A stretch of DNA of 64,000 nucleotides from Faecalibacterium langellae (GTDB taxonomy: Bacteria; Bacillota; Clostridia; Oscillospirales; Ruminococcaceae). Location of the stretch: assembly GCF_002549775.1 (NCBI RefSeq), contig NZ_NMTR01000016.1:1-64000 (forward strand), in the 5' to 3' direction. How positions within the stretch are numbered: the stretch's first letter is position 1; each line of letters starts with the position of its first letter. The translations under genes and the position numbers were made by a program. The notes under the pieces are model-generated. The model was not told the origin of the DNA. It ran no database searches and saw nothing but the letters and a program-made list of their open reading frames with translations. Below are positions 17,303 through 25,257 of the stretch, piece after piece.

Positions 17303-17839
17303 ATGAACATCAAAGGCCATTTTGAGACCATCACCCGGCACAAGCTGCTGGTGATGAAATACTGCTTTGCCTGCGGGCTCTACGAGCAGGGCCTTGCCCA
17401 CGACCTGAGCAAGTACAGCCCCACCGAGTTCATCCCGGGGTGCATCTACTATCAGGGCGACCACAGCCCCAACGAGGCTGAGCGCGCGGCGCGGGGCTAC
17501 TCCTCCGCGTGGCTGCACCACAAGGGCCGCAACAAGCACCATCTGGAATACTGGATCGACTACACCACCAACAAATCCGGCATGGGCGGCATGAAGATGC
17601 CCCTGCGCTATGTGTGCGAGATGGTGTGCGACCGGGTGGCGGCCAGCCAGATCTATCTGGGCGACAAGTACACCGATGCTTCTCCGTGGGAGTACTACGA
17701 GCGCAGCAAGGACCACTACCTGATGCACCCGGAGACCCGCGTCCTGCTGGAAAAGCTGCTGACCATGGTGAAGGACTTGGGCCATGACCGCACCTTCCAG
17801 TACATGAAGTTTCTGCTGGGCTGCGAAAAAGATTACTGA
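17303..17839 (+). CDS. DUF5662 family protein
   Basis: A 178-residue soluble protein rich in His and aromatic residues. The sequence HKLLVMKYCFACGLYEQGLAHDLSKYSP and the block AWLHHKGRNKHHLEYWIDY match the DUF5662 family from memory. The many conserved His and Asp residues resemble a metal-dependent HD-like phosphohydrolase, but this is speculation; no activity is known. GCGGAGGAACACC precedes the ATG. It stands alone between a repeat block and a strong terminator. Confidence 0.8.
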   Translation: MNIKGHFETITRHKLLVMKYCFACGLYEQGLAHDLSKYSPTEFIPGCIYYQGDHSPNEAERAARGYSSAWLHHKGRNKHHLEYWIDYTTNKSGMGGMKMPLRYVCEMVCDRVAASQIYLGDKYTDASPWEYYERSKDHYLMHPETRVLLEKLLTMVKDLGHDRTFQYMKFLLGCEKDY

Positions 17840-17857
17840 GAGTGATATTTTGACAAA

Positions 17858-17888
17858 AAACACCGCTGACGAACGGTCAGCGGTGTTT
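17858..17888. terminator. bidirectional terminator after the DUF5662 gene
   Basis: AAACACCGCTGAC pairs with GTCAGCGGTGTTT around GAACG, with T tracts on both strands. On the minus strand it can also serve the 41-residue gene at 17991-18116. Confidence 0.88.
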
Positions 17889-17920
17889 TTCTGCCCGGGG
17901 CGCACCGCCCCGCAGACCAC

Positions 17921-17970
17921 AACTCCCCCAGCCCGGGCGGCAAGACCGTTCAGGCTGGGGGAGCTTTTTG
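17921..17970 (+). terminator. second GC-rich hairpin with T tract
   Basis: CTCCCCCAGCC pairs with GGCTGGGGGAG and is followed by CTTTTTG on the plus strand. It lies 20 bases before the end of the small minus-strand gene. Confidence 0.6.
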
Positions 17971-17990
17971 TCGTTTATCGGGAACGGGGC

Positions 17991-18116
17991 TTATTCCTCG
18001 TTTTCGTAGATCTGGATATAGCGCGGAGCGGCTTTGTCCTGCCAGAACAGCAGCATACCGGTCAGCACCACGGCAAGGGTGGTCAGGACAGCGAGCAGGG
18101 CTTTGAGTACTTTCAT
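17991..18116 (-). CDS. 41-residue single-pass membrane protein
   Basis: A 41-codon gene with a perfect ribosome binding site (AAGGAGG, nine bases before the ATG) and its own promoter at 18185-18213. The product begins MKVLKALLAVLTTLAVVLTG, continues with a hydrophobic MLLFW segment, and ends in a charged tail with Tyr-Glu-Asn-Glu-Glu. It could be a small membrane protein or an exported peptide with an uncleaved signal. No homologue is known to me. It stands divergent from the rnf operon and convergent with the DUF5662 gene. Confidence 0.65.
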   Translation of the reverse strand: MKVLKALLAVLTTLAVVLTGMLLFWQDKAAPRYIQIYENEE

Positions 18117-18184
18117 GGCTTGGAGCCTCCTTGGAAAAAAGTCTTGGGCGGAGCGGGGGGATGTTCCGCAGTTTGGGTGGTTCT

Positions 18185-18213
18185 AGTATATCATATTCCG
18201 CCCGCAAAGGCAA
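18185..18213 (-). promoter_or_regulatory. promoter of the 41-residue gene
   Basis: On the minus strand TTGCCT and TATACT are separated by 17 bases, about 70 bases before the start codon. Confidence 0.55.
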
Positions 18214-18255
18214 ACACCGGCGGCGCATGGGCGTAAAAGCAAAAAAATGCGCTGA

Positions 18256-18313
18256 TTAGTCTAAACTAACCGCCGAAAAAGGAGAAGAAAGTTCAGGAAA
18301 ATGCATCATTTTC
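18256..18313. promoter_or_regulatory. two inverted repeats upstream of the rnf promoter
   Basis: TTAGT-CTAA-ACTAA (18256-18269) and the perfect dyad GAAAATG-CAT-CATTTTC (18297-18313) lie 13 to 70 bases before the rnf -35 box. They look like regulator-binding sites; the factor is unknown. Confidence 0.45.
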
Positions 18314-18325
18314 GCTCCATTGTCG

Positions 18326-18353
18326 TTGACTTCCCGCGCCAAAATGATACAAT
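18326..18353 (+). promoter_or_regulatory. putative rnf operon promoter
   Basis: TTGACT and TACAAT are separated by 16 bases, about 90 bases before the chosen rnfC start. Confidence 0.5.
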
Positions 18354-18442
18354 AAGTGTGTTAAGCAGCTGCTGTCCCTGTACCAGTGCGCCTGCATGGG
18401 CGAGGGGATGGCAATTCAAGCAGAATGGGGGATTTGAAATCC

Positions 18443-19765
18443 ATGTTGAACAAGCTGAAACGTGCGGCGCTTGGCGCGCATACGCCGCATGACAAGGCAA
18501 CTGCTGCAAGCAAACCTGTCCCGATGCCTCTGCCCGCGCAGGTACGCATCCTTATGAGCCAGCATATCGGCGCACCTGCCAAAGCTCTTGTCAAGAAGGG
18601 CGATGAGGTGTTCGTCGGCACCAAGATCGGTGAGGCTGGCGGCTTTGTCTCCGCAAATATTCATTCCAGTGTTTCCGGCACCGTTGCTGCCGTGGAGCCG
18701 TTCCGTCTGTCCAATGGCCGTATGTGCGACTCTGTCGTCATCAAGACCGACGGCAAGCAGACGGTGGACCCGGCCGTGAAGGCACCGGAAGTCACCGATA
18801 AAGCCAGCTTCCTCAAGGCCGTGCGCGACTGCGGCCTGGTGGGTCTGGGCGGCGCAGGCTTCCCGACCGACGTGAAGCTGCAGCCCAAGCAGCAGGTGGA
18901 TACCCTGCTGATCAATGCTTCCGAGTGCGAAGTGTGGCTGACCAGCGACACCCAGGAGATGCTGAACTGCAGCGATGACATCATCCGCGGCATCAAGGCC
19001 GTGCTGCAGTACACCGGCATCCCGAAGTGCGTCATCGGCATTGAGAACAACAAGCCTGAGTGCATCGACCTGCTGTGCAAGAAGACCAGTGGCGATTCCG
19101 CCATCGAGGTCAAGCCCCTGCCCAGTGTCTACGGCACCGGCGCTGAGCTGATCCTCATCGAGAAGTGCCTGGGCCGCGAAGTGCCCCATGGCGGTCTGCC
19201 CGCCGATGCAGGCGCCATCGTCATGAACGTGACCAGCGTCTCCACCCTGGGCAAGTATCTGGCCACCGGTATGCCGGTGGTCGAGCGCACCATCACCGTG
19301 GACGGCGATGCCTGCGCAAAGCCCCAGAACATCGTGGTGCCCGTGGGTACTTCTTACCAGGACATCATCGACTTCGCCGGCGTCAAGGGCGGCGTGACTC
19401 TGGGCAAGGTGGTGGCAGGCGGTGCCATGATGGGCCCCGCTGTGCAGGATACCAGCTATCCCACCACCAAGACCACTTCCGGCCTGATCCTGCTGAGCGA
19501 CACCGCCGCACAGCCCGCTCCCGTCAGCCCCTGCATCCGCTGCGGCCGCTGCGTGGAGTATTGCCCCATGGGCCTGGAGCCCGTGGAAGTGAACCAGGCA
19601 TATGCTGCCCGTGACGTGCAGGAGCTGGGCAAGCTCCATGCAGACTACTGCTTCAACTGCGGCAGCTGCTCCTTCGTCTGCCCGGCAAAGCGCCCGGTGA
19701 CCCAGATGATGAGCCTGGCAAAGGCATTCTACCTCGGTGAAATCAAAAAAGGAGGCAATAAGTAA
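18443..19765 (+). CDS. rnfC: Rnf complex subunit C (NADH-binding, two 4Fe-4S clusters)
   Basis: A 440-residue peripheral subunit of the ferredoxin:NAD+ oxidoreductase that couples electron transfer to ion export. The protein has a barrel-sandwich N-terminus (IHSSVSGTVAAVEP), an NADH/FMN region GLVGLGGAGFPTDVK, a SLBB-like part and two cluster motifs, CIRCGRCVEYCP from residue 364 and CFNCGSCSFVCP from residue 403. The start at 18443 is preceded by GGGGGAT; longer in-frame starts at 18386 and 18425 have poorer signals. The stop overlaps the rnfD start by one base. Confidence 0.96.
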   Translation: MLNKLKRAALGAHTPHDKATAASKPVPMPLPAQVRILMSQHIGAPAKALVKKGDEVFVGTKIGEAGGFVSANIHSSVSGTVAAVEPFRLSNGRMCDSVVIKTDGKQTVDPAVKAPEVTDKASFLKAVRDCGLVGLGGAGFPTDVKLQPKQQVDTLLINASECEVWLTSDTQEMLNCSDDIIRGIKAVLQYTGIPKCVIGIENNKPECIDLLCKKTSGDSAIEVKPLPSVYGTGAELILIEKCLGREVPHGGLPADAGAIVMNVTSVSTLGKYLATGMPVVERTITVDGDACAKPQNIVVPVGTSYQDIIDFAGVKGGVTLGKVVAGGAMMGPAVQDTSYPTTKTTSGLILLSDTAAQPAPVSPCIRCGRCVEYCPMGLEPVEVNQAYAARDVQELGKLHADYCFNCGSCSFVCPAKRPVTQMMSLAKAFYLGEIKKGGNK

Positions 19766-20724
19766 TGGATACGAAGCTTATTGTTTCGGCTTCCCCGCAT
19801 GTGCGCAGCGAGGAGACGACCGCGGGCCTGATGGCCAACGTGATCGTTGCCCTGTGCCCCTGCGTGGTGGCCTCTGCGATCATTTTCGGCATGCGCGCCC
19901 TGCTGGTCACGGCAGTGTCTGTCGTTGCCTGCGTGGCATTTGAGTGGCTGTACTGCAAGCTGCTGAAGCGCCCCAACCCCATCAGTGACCTGTCTGCCGT
20001 CGTCACCGGCATCATCCTGGCCATGAACGTGCCTGTGGGCATGCCTCTGGGCCAGCTGATCATTGGCGACCTGGTGGCCATCGTCATCGTCAAGCAGCTG
20101 TTCGGCGGCATCGGCATGAACTTTGCAAACCCCGCTCTGGTGGGCCGTATCGTGCTGTTCATCAGCTTTGCAAGCTCCATGAACAAGTGGGTCTTCCCGG
20201 ATGCAGCAGTGGACCAGCTGTCCAGCGCTACCCCGCTGGCTGTGGCCGATACCTCCAAGCTGAGCCTGCTGGATCTGTTCATGGGCATCCACGGCGGCGT
20301 GCTGGGCGAGACCTGCGCGCTGGCCATCGTGCTGGGCCTGATCTACCTGGTTGCCACCAAGACCATCAGCATTGCCATCCCGGCTTCTTATGTCGGCAGC
20401 ATGTTCATTTTCTATCTGATCGCTACCCACAGTGTGCACGCTGCTCTGGCAGCTGTGCTGAGCGGCGGCCTGCTGTTTGGTGCCGTGTTCATGGCCACGG
20501 ACTACGTCACCAGCCCCTTCACCCTGAAGGGCAAGCTGGTGTACGGCGTAGCCTTGGGCATCGTGACCTTCGCCATCCGTTACTGGGGCAGCTACACCGA
20601 GGGCGTGTCCTTCGCACTGCTGTTCATGAACCTGTGGGTCCCCTACATCAATGATCTGACCCGTCAGACCCCGTATGGCTACATCAAGCCTGCAAAGAAA
20701 GCAAAGGAGGGTGCTGGCAAATGA
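19765..20724 (+). CDS. rnfD: Rnf complex subunit D
   Basis: A 319-residue integral membrane subunit with about nine helices and a covalent-FMN site. SSATPLAVADTSK carries the Thr expected to hold FMN by phosphoester linkage. The N-terminal ASPHVRSEETTAGLMANVIVAL and C-terminal ATDYVTSPFTLKGK blocks are conserved in RnfD/NqrB. GGAGG lies before the ATG, which overlaps the rnfC stop, and the stop overlaps rnfG by four bases. Its covalent flavin is thought to carry electrons within the membrane arm. Confidence 0.96.
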   Translation: MDTKLIVSASPHVRSEETTAGLMANVIVALCPCVVASAIIFGMRALLVTAVSVVACVAFEWLYCKLLKRPNPISDLSAVVTGIILAMNVPVGMPLGQLIIGDLVAIVIVKQLFGGIGMNFANPALVGRIVLFISFASSMNKWVFPDAAVDQLSSATPLAVADTSKLSLLDLFMGIHGGVLGETCALAIVLGLIYLVATKTISIAIPASYVGSMFIFYLIATHSVHAALAAVLSGGLLFGAVFMATDYVTSPFTLKGKLVYGVALGIVTFAIRYWGSYTEGVSFALLFMNLWVPYINDLTRQTPYGYIKPAKKAKEGAGK

Positions 20725-21272
20725 GTAAGTCTTCCAACTGGGAGAGCACCATCAAGCCCATCGTTGTGCTGAGCGTTATCTCCCTGATCGTCAGCCTTCT
20801 GCTGGCACTGGTGAACAGCATGACCGCCCCGGTCATTGCCGAGAACACCAAGCGCACCACTCTGGCCGCCTATGTCGGCGTGCTGCCGTCTGTTTCGGAT
20901 GCCAGCGAGCTGGAAGAAGTGACCGACTATACCACCGCCGGCGTTACCGGTGTGGTCAAGGCCCCGGATGGCAGCATGGCCATCAAGGCTGAGGAGTCCG
21001 GCTTCGACGGCGGCATCGTTACCGTCATCGTTGGTCTGGACGCCAACGGCACCGAGACCGGCATCTGGGTGGATGCGTCTACCCAGACCAAGGGCATCGG
21101 CAGTGCCGTGGCCGAGGATGATTTCCTGAAGCAGTTCGATGGTCTGGATTGCACCCAGAGCGTTGTGATGGGCCAGAACGGCGTGGACGGCAAGTCCGGC
21201 GCTACCTTCTCCTCCAAGGCACTATTTGCCGCTCTGAACGACATCGTGAACTGCTACAACGAGCTGGCATAA
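20721..21272 (+). CDS. rnfG: Rnf complex subunit G
   Basis: A 183-residue subunit with one N-terminal membrane helix (about 14-32) and an extracytoplasmic FMN-binding domain. The covalent FMN motif is SGATFSSKAL near the C-terminus (SGATxTS in the family), and the IWVDASTQTKGIG segment is also conserved. It is coupled to rnfD by an ATGA overlap, with AAAGGAGGG as ribosome binding site. It is expected to pass electrons between the RnfD flavin and the Rnf A/E pair. Confidence 0.95.
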   Translation: MSKSSNWESTIKPIVVLSVISLIVSLLLALVNSMTAPVIAENTKRTTLAAYVGVLPSVSDASELEEVTDYTTAGVTGVVKAPDGSMAIKAEESGFDGGIVTVIVGLDANGTETGIWVDASTQTKGIGSAVAEDDFLKQFDGLDCTQSVVMGQNGVDGKSGATFSSKALFAALNDIVNCYNELA

Positions 21273-21288
21273 AGGAGGTTGGTAAGAA

Positions 21289-21954
21289 ATGGCACAAGAA
21301 AAGAAGTCCAAGGTAAGCATCCTTACCAACGGCATCATCAAAGAGAACCCCGTTCTGCGTCTGGTTCTGGGCACCTGCTCCACGCTGGCTGTCACCACTG
21401 CCGTGTCCAGTGCACTGGGCATGGGCGCTGCGTTCACCTTCGTTCTGGTGTGCGCCAACATCATAATCTCCCTGCTGCGCAAGGTGATCCCCGGCAAGGT
21501 GCATCTGCCCTGCTACATCGTCATCATTGCAGGCTTCGTGACCATCGTGCAGATGTTCATGCAGGCCTACATGGAAAGCCTGTACAACGCTCTGGGCGTG
21601 TTCCTGCCCCTGATCGTCGTCAACTGCATCATCCTGGGTCGTGCCGAGATGTTCGCCTGCAAGAACAGCGTGGTGGACAGTGCACTGGACGGCATCGGCA
21701 TGGGCATCGGCTACACCCTGACCGTTGTGCTGATGGCCTCCATCCGTGAGATCCTGGGCAGCGGCACCTGGCTGGGCTTCAAGGTCCTGCCGGACAGCAT
21801 GGCCAAGATCGGCATCATGACCCAGGCCCCCGGCGCATTCTTCTGCTTCGGCCTGCTGATGGCCGGCTGTGTGTGGCTGGAGACCAAGCTGGATGCCCGC
21901 ATCGAGCGCAAGAGCTGCTGCGACATCGACAACCTGAAGAAGGAGGCAGAATAA
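21289..21954 (+). CDS. rnfE: Rnf complex subunit E
   Basis: A 221-residue polytopic membrane subunit, homologous to RnfA and NqrD. It opens with ILTNGIIKENPVLRLVLGTCSTLAVT, has LGVFLPLIVVNCIILGRAE and ends with a basic tail. The Cys in VLRLVLGTC and in VVNCIILG correspond to the pair that, with RnfA, holds an intramembrane iron-sulfur cluster in known complexes. AAAGGAGG precedes the ATG. It sits two bases before rnfA, in the usual C-D-G-E-A-B order of Firmicutes. Confidence 0.95.
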   Translation: MAQEKKSKVSILTNGIIKENPVLRLVLGTCSTLAVTTAVSSALGMGAAFTFVLVCANIIISLLRKVIPGKVHLPCYIVIIAGFVTIVQMFMQAYMESLYNALGVFLPLIVVNCIILGRAEMFACKNSVVDSALDGIGMGIGYTLTVVLMASIREILGSGTWLGFKVLPDSMAKIGIMTQAPGAFFCFGLLMAGCVWLETKLDARIERKSCCDIDNLKKEAE

Positions 21955-21955
21955 G

Positions 21956-22588
21956 ATGTTAGTCAAACTCGCTGCGATCTTCTTCAGCATGATCCTTGTC
22001 AACAACTACGTGCTGGTGAAGTTCTATGGTATCTGCCCGTTCCTGGGCGTTTCCAAAAAGCTGGACTCCTCCGTTGGTATGTCCGGCGCTGTTATCTTCG
22101 TCATGTTCATGGCAACTGCTGTGACCTTCCCCATCCAGATCTTCATTCTGGACCCGGCTGGCCTGGGCTATCTGCAGACCATCGTGTTCATTCTGGTCAT
22201 CGCCGTGCTGGTGCAGTTCATCGAGATCTTCCTCAAGAAGTATGTCGTTGCCCTGTATAACTCGCTGGGCGTTTACCTGCCCCTGATCACCACCAACTGC
22301 TGCGTGCTGGCCGTGACCATTCTGGTCGTGGACGACTACGGCGCAGACGTGGCTGCTCTGGGCTTTGGCGCTGCCTACATTGAGGCTCTGGTCTGCTCCA
22401 TCGGTGCAGGCGTCGGCTTCATGCTGGCCATGGTCATGTTCAGCGGCGTGCGCAAGCGCGTGGAAGCCTGCGATCCCCCGGCACCCTTCAAGGGCCTGCC
22501 CATCACCCTGATCGCAGCCGCAATCACCAGCCTGTCCTTCATGGGCTTCGGCGGCATCGTCGAAAACCTGTTCAATGTCACGCTGTAA
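21956..22588 (+). CDS. rnfA: Rnf complex subunit A
   Basis: A 210-residue membrane subunit, homologous to RnfE but inverted in topology. Conserved VNNYVLVKFYGICPFLGVSKK and LGVYLPLITTNCCVLAVTI blocks provide the cysteines of the intramembrane cluster. A C-terminal FKGLPITLIAAAITSLSFMGF segment matches the family. AGGAGG stands nine bases before the ATG at the rnfE end. Together RnfA and RnfE form the ion-translocating core. Confidence 0.96.
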   Translation: MLVKLAAIFFSMILVNNYVLVKFYGICPFLGVSKKLDSSVGMSGAVIFVMFMATAVTFPIQIFILDPAGLGYLQTIVFILVIAVLVQFIEIFLKKYVVALYNSLGVYLPLITTNCCVLAVTILVVDDYGADVAALGFGAAYIEALVCSIGAGVGFMLAMVMFSGVRKRVEACDPPAPFKGLPITLIAAAITSLSFMGFGGIVENLFNVTL

Positions 22589-22603
22589 GGGAGGAACAGG
22601 AAA

Positions 22604-23569
22604 ATGAGTATTGTATCTGCTGTTATCCTGTGTACCGTCGTGGGCGCGATCGGTGCGATCGTTCTGGTCGCAGCGGCCAAGTTCATGGCTGTTGAGGAAG
22701 ACCCCCGCATTGAAGAAGTCGCCGGCTGCCTGGCCGGTGCAAACTGCGGCGGCTGCGGCTACGCAGGCTGTGCCGACTACGCAAAGGCTGTCGTCATGGA
22801 CGGCGTCCCCTGCGACAAGTGCGCACCCGGCGGCCCCAAGGCTGCTGCTGCCATCGCCAAGATCATGGGCGGCGAGGCAAGTGCTGTGGAGAAGAAGGCC
22901 GTGGTCCAGTGCCAGGGCAGCACCGAGCACTGTAAGCCCGCTTACGACTACAAGGGCATCCAGACCTGTGCTGCTGCGGCAGCCCTGTACGGCGGCCCCA
23001 AGACCTGCTCCTTCGCCTGCGTCGGCCTGGGCGACTGCACCAAGGTGTGTAAGTTCGACGCCATCCACATCGTGGACGGTGTGGCCAAGGTGGACAAGGA
23101 CAAGTGCACCGGCTGCGGTGCCTGCGCCAATATCTGCCCGAAGAAGGTCATCATGATCGACGCAGCAGGCCCGCGCAAGCCCGTTGTCATGTGCTCCAAC
23201 CAGGATAAGGGCCCTGTGGCCATGAAGGCCTGCACCACCTCCTGCATTGCCTGCGGCATGTGCGAACGCACCTGTAAGTTCGACGCCATCCACGTTGTGG
23301 ACGGTGTGGCCCGCGTGGATTACGACAAGTGCAAGGGCTGCGGCATGTGCGCCCAGAAGTGCCCGAAGAAGATCATCCTGTTCCCGCTGAAGGACGATCC
23401 CAATCCCCCGAAGCCGGTGGTGAAGCAGGCCCCGAAGCCCGCTGCACCCGCCGCACAGGCCCCGAAGGCAGAAGTGCCCGCTTCTCAGGCTCCCGCTGCA
23501 AAGCCTGCACAGGCTGCTGCACAGCCGGAAGCCAAGGCTGAGGCAAAGCCCGAGACCAAGGCGGAATAA
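22604..23569 (+). CDS. rnfB: Rnf complex subunit B (ferredoxin-accepting, multiple 4Fe-4S clusters)
   Basis: A 321-residue subunit. One N-terminal membrane helix is followed by the Fe-S domain LAGANCGGCGYAGCADYAKA, then ferredoxin-type motifs CTGCGACANICPKK, CIACGMCERTCK and CKGCGMCAQKCPKK. The last 60 residues are a low-complexity Ala/Pro/Lys/Glu tail (PKPAAPAAQAPKAE and so on), probably a flexible linker. RnfB is the entry point for electrons from reduced ferredoxin. GGGAGGAACAGG precedes the ATG. A strong terminator ends the operon. In butyrate producers Rnf uses ferredoxin reduced by the butyryl-CoA dehydrogenase/Etf complex. Confidence 0.96.
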   Translation: MSIVSAVILCTVVGAIGAIVLVAAAKFMAVEEDPRIEEVAGCLAGANCGGCGYAGCADYAKAVVMDGVPCDKCAPGGPKAAAAIAKIMGGEASAVEKKAVVQCQGSTEHCKPAYDYKGIQTCAAAAALYGGPKTCSFACVGLGDCTKVCKFDAIHIVDGVAKVDKDKCTGCGACANICPKKVIMIDAAGPRKPVVMCSNQDKGPVAMKACTTSCIACGMCERTCKFDAIHVVDGVARVDYDKCKGCGMCAQKCPKKIILFPLKDDPNPPKPVVKQAPKPAAPAAQAPKAEVPASQAPAAKPAQAAAQPEAKAEAKPETKAE

Positions 23570-23583
23570 GCAAGCAAACGAAA

Positions 23584-23618
23584 AAGAAGGGATGGACACT
23601 TCGTCCATCCCTTCTTTT
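23584..23618 (+). terminator. rnf operon terminator
   Basis: AAGAAGGGATGGAC pairs with GTCCATCCCTTCTT around a 5-base loop and is followed by TTTTTG. Confidence 0.9.
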
Positions 23619-23687
23619 TGCGCCTTTATAAGAAAATCCGGTTGAAATAGCGTGAAAATATGGTTTATCGCAAGTCAAGAAATTAGC

Positions 23688-23758
23688 GCAACATCAAAAT
23701 AGCATCTCTGCGATATGCAATTCAACGATGTTGCTGTTGCATTAAAAAGTTGAATTGC
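23688..23758. promoter_or_regulatory. nested inverted repeats at the MFS gene promoter
   Basis: GCAACATC (23688-23695) is inverted as GATGTTGC (23727-23734), and GCAATTCAAC (23717-23726) is inverted as GTTGAATTGC (23749-23758). The last arm lies in the spacer of the promoter at 23737-23764, a good position for a repressor. Confidence 0.5.
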
Positions 23759-23764
23759 TATAAT
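23737..23764 (+). promoter_or_regulatory. promoter of the MFS transporter gene
   Basis: TTGCAT and TATAAT are separated by 16 bases, 65 bases before the ATG. Confidence 0.55.
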
Positions 23765-23828
23765 AGAACAAGCGGCCTTCTGCTTTGGCCTGGTATATTG
23801 CAACATAAGAAGTGAGGAACATCCCATC

Positions 23829-24971
23829 ATGAATCAACAACAGAACGCGCGCCTGCGCAACGCGGGTTTCGCCACCTTCTTTTTCAGCGGCATCTGCGCC
23901 ATCAGCGCGGGCGTTGTGGTCAGCCTTTTGCAGGAAGAATACGGCTTTGCCTACGGCATGACCGGCACCCTGCTCTCGCTCATGAGCGTGGGCAACCTGC
24001 TGGCAGGTCTGCTTATCGGCATGCTGCCCAGTGTGCTGGGGATGAAGCCCAGTGTGCTGCTGCTCACCATCGGCTATGCGGCGGGCTATGCCATCATGGG
24101 CCTGACCGGCGCAGAGATCCTGCTGGCACTGGCTTTTTTCATGGTGGGCATTGCCAAGGGCAGCGTCATCAACACCTGCACCATTCTGGTCAGCGACAAC
24201 TCCGCCGACCGCACCCGCGGCATGAATCTGATGCACAGCTGCTATGCCTGCGGCGCACTGCTGTGCCCCTTTGTCATTGCAGCGGCGGCAAAGGTGAGCA
24301 CCGCGCTGGCAGTGTTCCTGTTGGCGGCGCTGGGCCTTGTGCTGTGGCTGGTGTATGCCTTCACCCCGCTGACGGGCGGCAAGGCAAAGAACGCGCAGGA
24401 AAAGCAGGCCATTGACTGGAGCTTTCTGCGCTCGGCGCGGTTCTGGCTGCTGACCGGCCTGCTGTTCTTCCAGAACGCGGCGGAGCAGAGCGTCAACGGC
24501 TGGATGGTGACCTATTTTAAAGGCAGCGGCATCATTTCCGGCGCGCTGGCCGCCTACACCGTCACGGTGATGTGGGGTGCCACGCTGGTGGCCCGCCTGC
24601 TCATTGCCTTCGTGTTCCCCTTCAAGAACCCGCGCAAGGCCATGGTGGGCATGAGCGTGCTGTGCACCTTCTTCTATGTGCTGCTGGTCATGGCCCACAC
24701 CCAGGGTGCGGCCATCGTGCTGCTGTTCGCCTTTGCCTTCTCCATGGCAGGCCTGAACCCCACCGCAGTTGCCAGCGCAGGCCGCATGACCAGCGTCACC
24801 AGCATGGGCATCATGCTGCCGGTGGCATCCAGCGGTGCCATCCTCATGCCGTGGATCATCGGCATCGTGGCCGAAAAGGCGGGCCTTGCCGCCGGTATGG
24901 CTTCCAACATCGTGCCCTGCGTGGGCCTGATCATCTTCACTCTGCTGGTGGCAAAGCTGCCGGAGGAGTAA
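23829..24971 (+). CDS. major facilitator superfamily transporter
   Basis: A 380-residue protein with twelve predicted membrane helices. It begins ARLRNAGFATFFFSGICAIS, has the loop 2-3 region SLMSVGNLLAGLLIGMLPS and a DRTRGMNLMHSCYACG segment after helix 5, reminiscent of sugar or oligosaccharide MFS carriers. The substrate cannot be deduced. GTGAGGAAC lies upstream of the ATG. It is a single gene under a promoter with operator-like inverted repeats, so its expression is probably controlled by a local or distant repressor. Confidence 0.85.
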   Translation: MNQQQNARLRNAGFATFFFSGICAISAGVVVSLLQEEYGFAYGMTGTLLSLMSVGNLLAGLLIGMLPSVLGMKPSVLLLTIGYAAGYAIMGLTGAEILLALAFFMVGIAKGSVINTCTILVSDNSADRTRGMNLMHSCYACGALLCPFVIAAAAKVSTALAVFLLAALGLVLWLVYAFTPLTGGKAKNAQEKQAIDWSFLRSARFWLLTGLLFFQNAAEQSVNGWMVTYFKGSGIISGALAAYTVTVMWGATLVARLLIAFVFPFKNPRKAMVGMSVLCTFFYVLLVMAHTQGAAIVLLFAFAFSMAGLNPTAVASAGRMTSVTSMGIMLPVASSGAILMPWIIGIVAEKAGLAAGMASNIVPCVGLIIFTLLVAKLPEE

Positions 24972-24982
24972 AAGGTGATAAG

Positions 24983-25108
24983 GGCCGACGTACCGGAAGC
25001 TTTCTCCTCGGACACGACTCGGGCCATTCCATCGCCCGCCCTACCGCCTGCGGCGGCAGGGTCCCACCCCAGCGGACGGTCCTCGGAGAAACTCCCGGCA
25101 CGTCGGCC
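24983..25108 (-). ncRNA. structured repeat element, copy B
   Basis: A 126-nt copy of the element at 7308-7431, on the opposite strand. The core is nearly identical in sequence, while the helices differ by compensating pairs. The outer stem is GGCCGACGT/ACGTCGGCC where copy A has AGCGG/CCGCT. GGAC/GTCC replaces AGAC/GTCT, and the inner hairpin is CCGCC-GCA-GGCGG instead of TTGCC-GTA-GGCAA. It starts 12 bases after the MFS stop, in a convergent gap. Confidence 0.6.
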
Positions 25109-25125
25109 GGGACAGATGCGGTTGT

Positions 25126-25246
25126 CCAGCAGGACGGCGGGATGTTTCTCCAGCGAATGTCCTGGAGGTGGGGCCCCGGTGCGCCAGCACTGGGGCGGGA
25201 CAGTGTCTAGGGCTGTTCGCGGAGAAATACCTCGCTGGCCTGCTGG
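25126..25246 (+). ncRNA. structured repeat element, copy C (diverged)
   Basis: A 121-nt relative of copies A and B in the opposite orientation to B, 18 bases away. The outer stem is CCAGCAGG/CCTGCTGG, the shared inner stem TTTCTCC/GGAGAAA (25145-25151 with 25221-25227), then GCGAA/TTCGC and a hairpin CCCCGGTGC/GCACTGGGG. The unpaired GGTGGG before the hairpin and GGGCGGG after it are shared with A and B. Its primary sequence is much more diverged than its structure. Confidence 0.5.
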
Positions 25247-25257
25247 GAGGTTGCATT

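Noticed and set aside
18301-18492. A 63-codon open frame upstream of rnfC
   Set aside because: It contains the rnf promoter, has no well-spaced ribosome binding site and overlaps rnfC in another frame.
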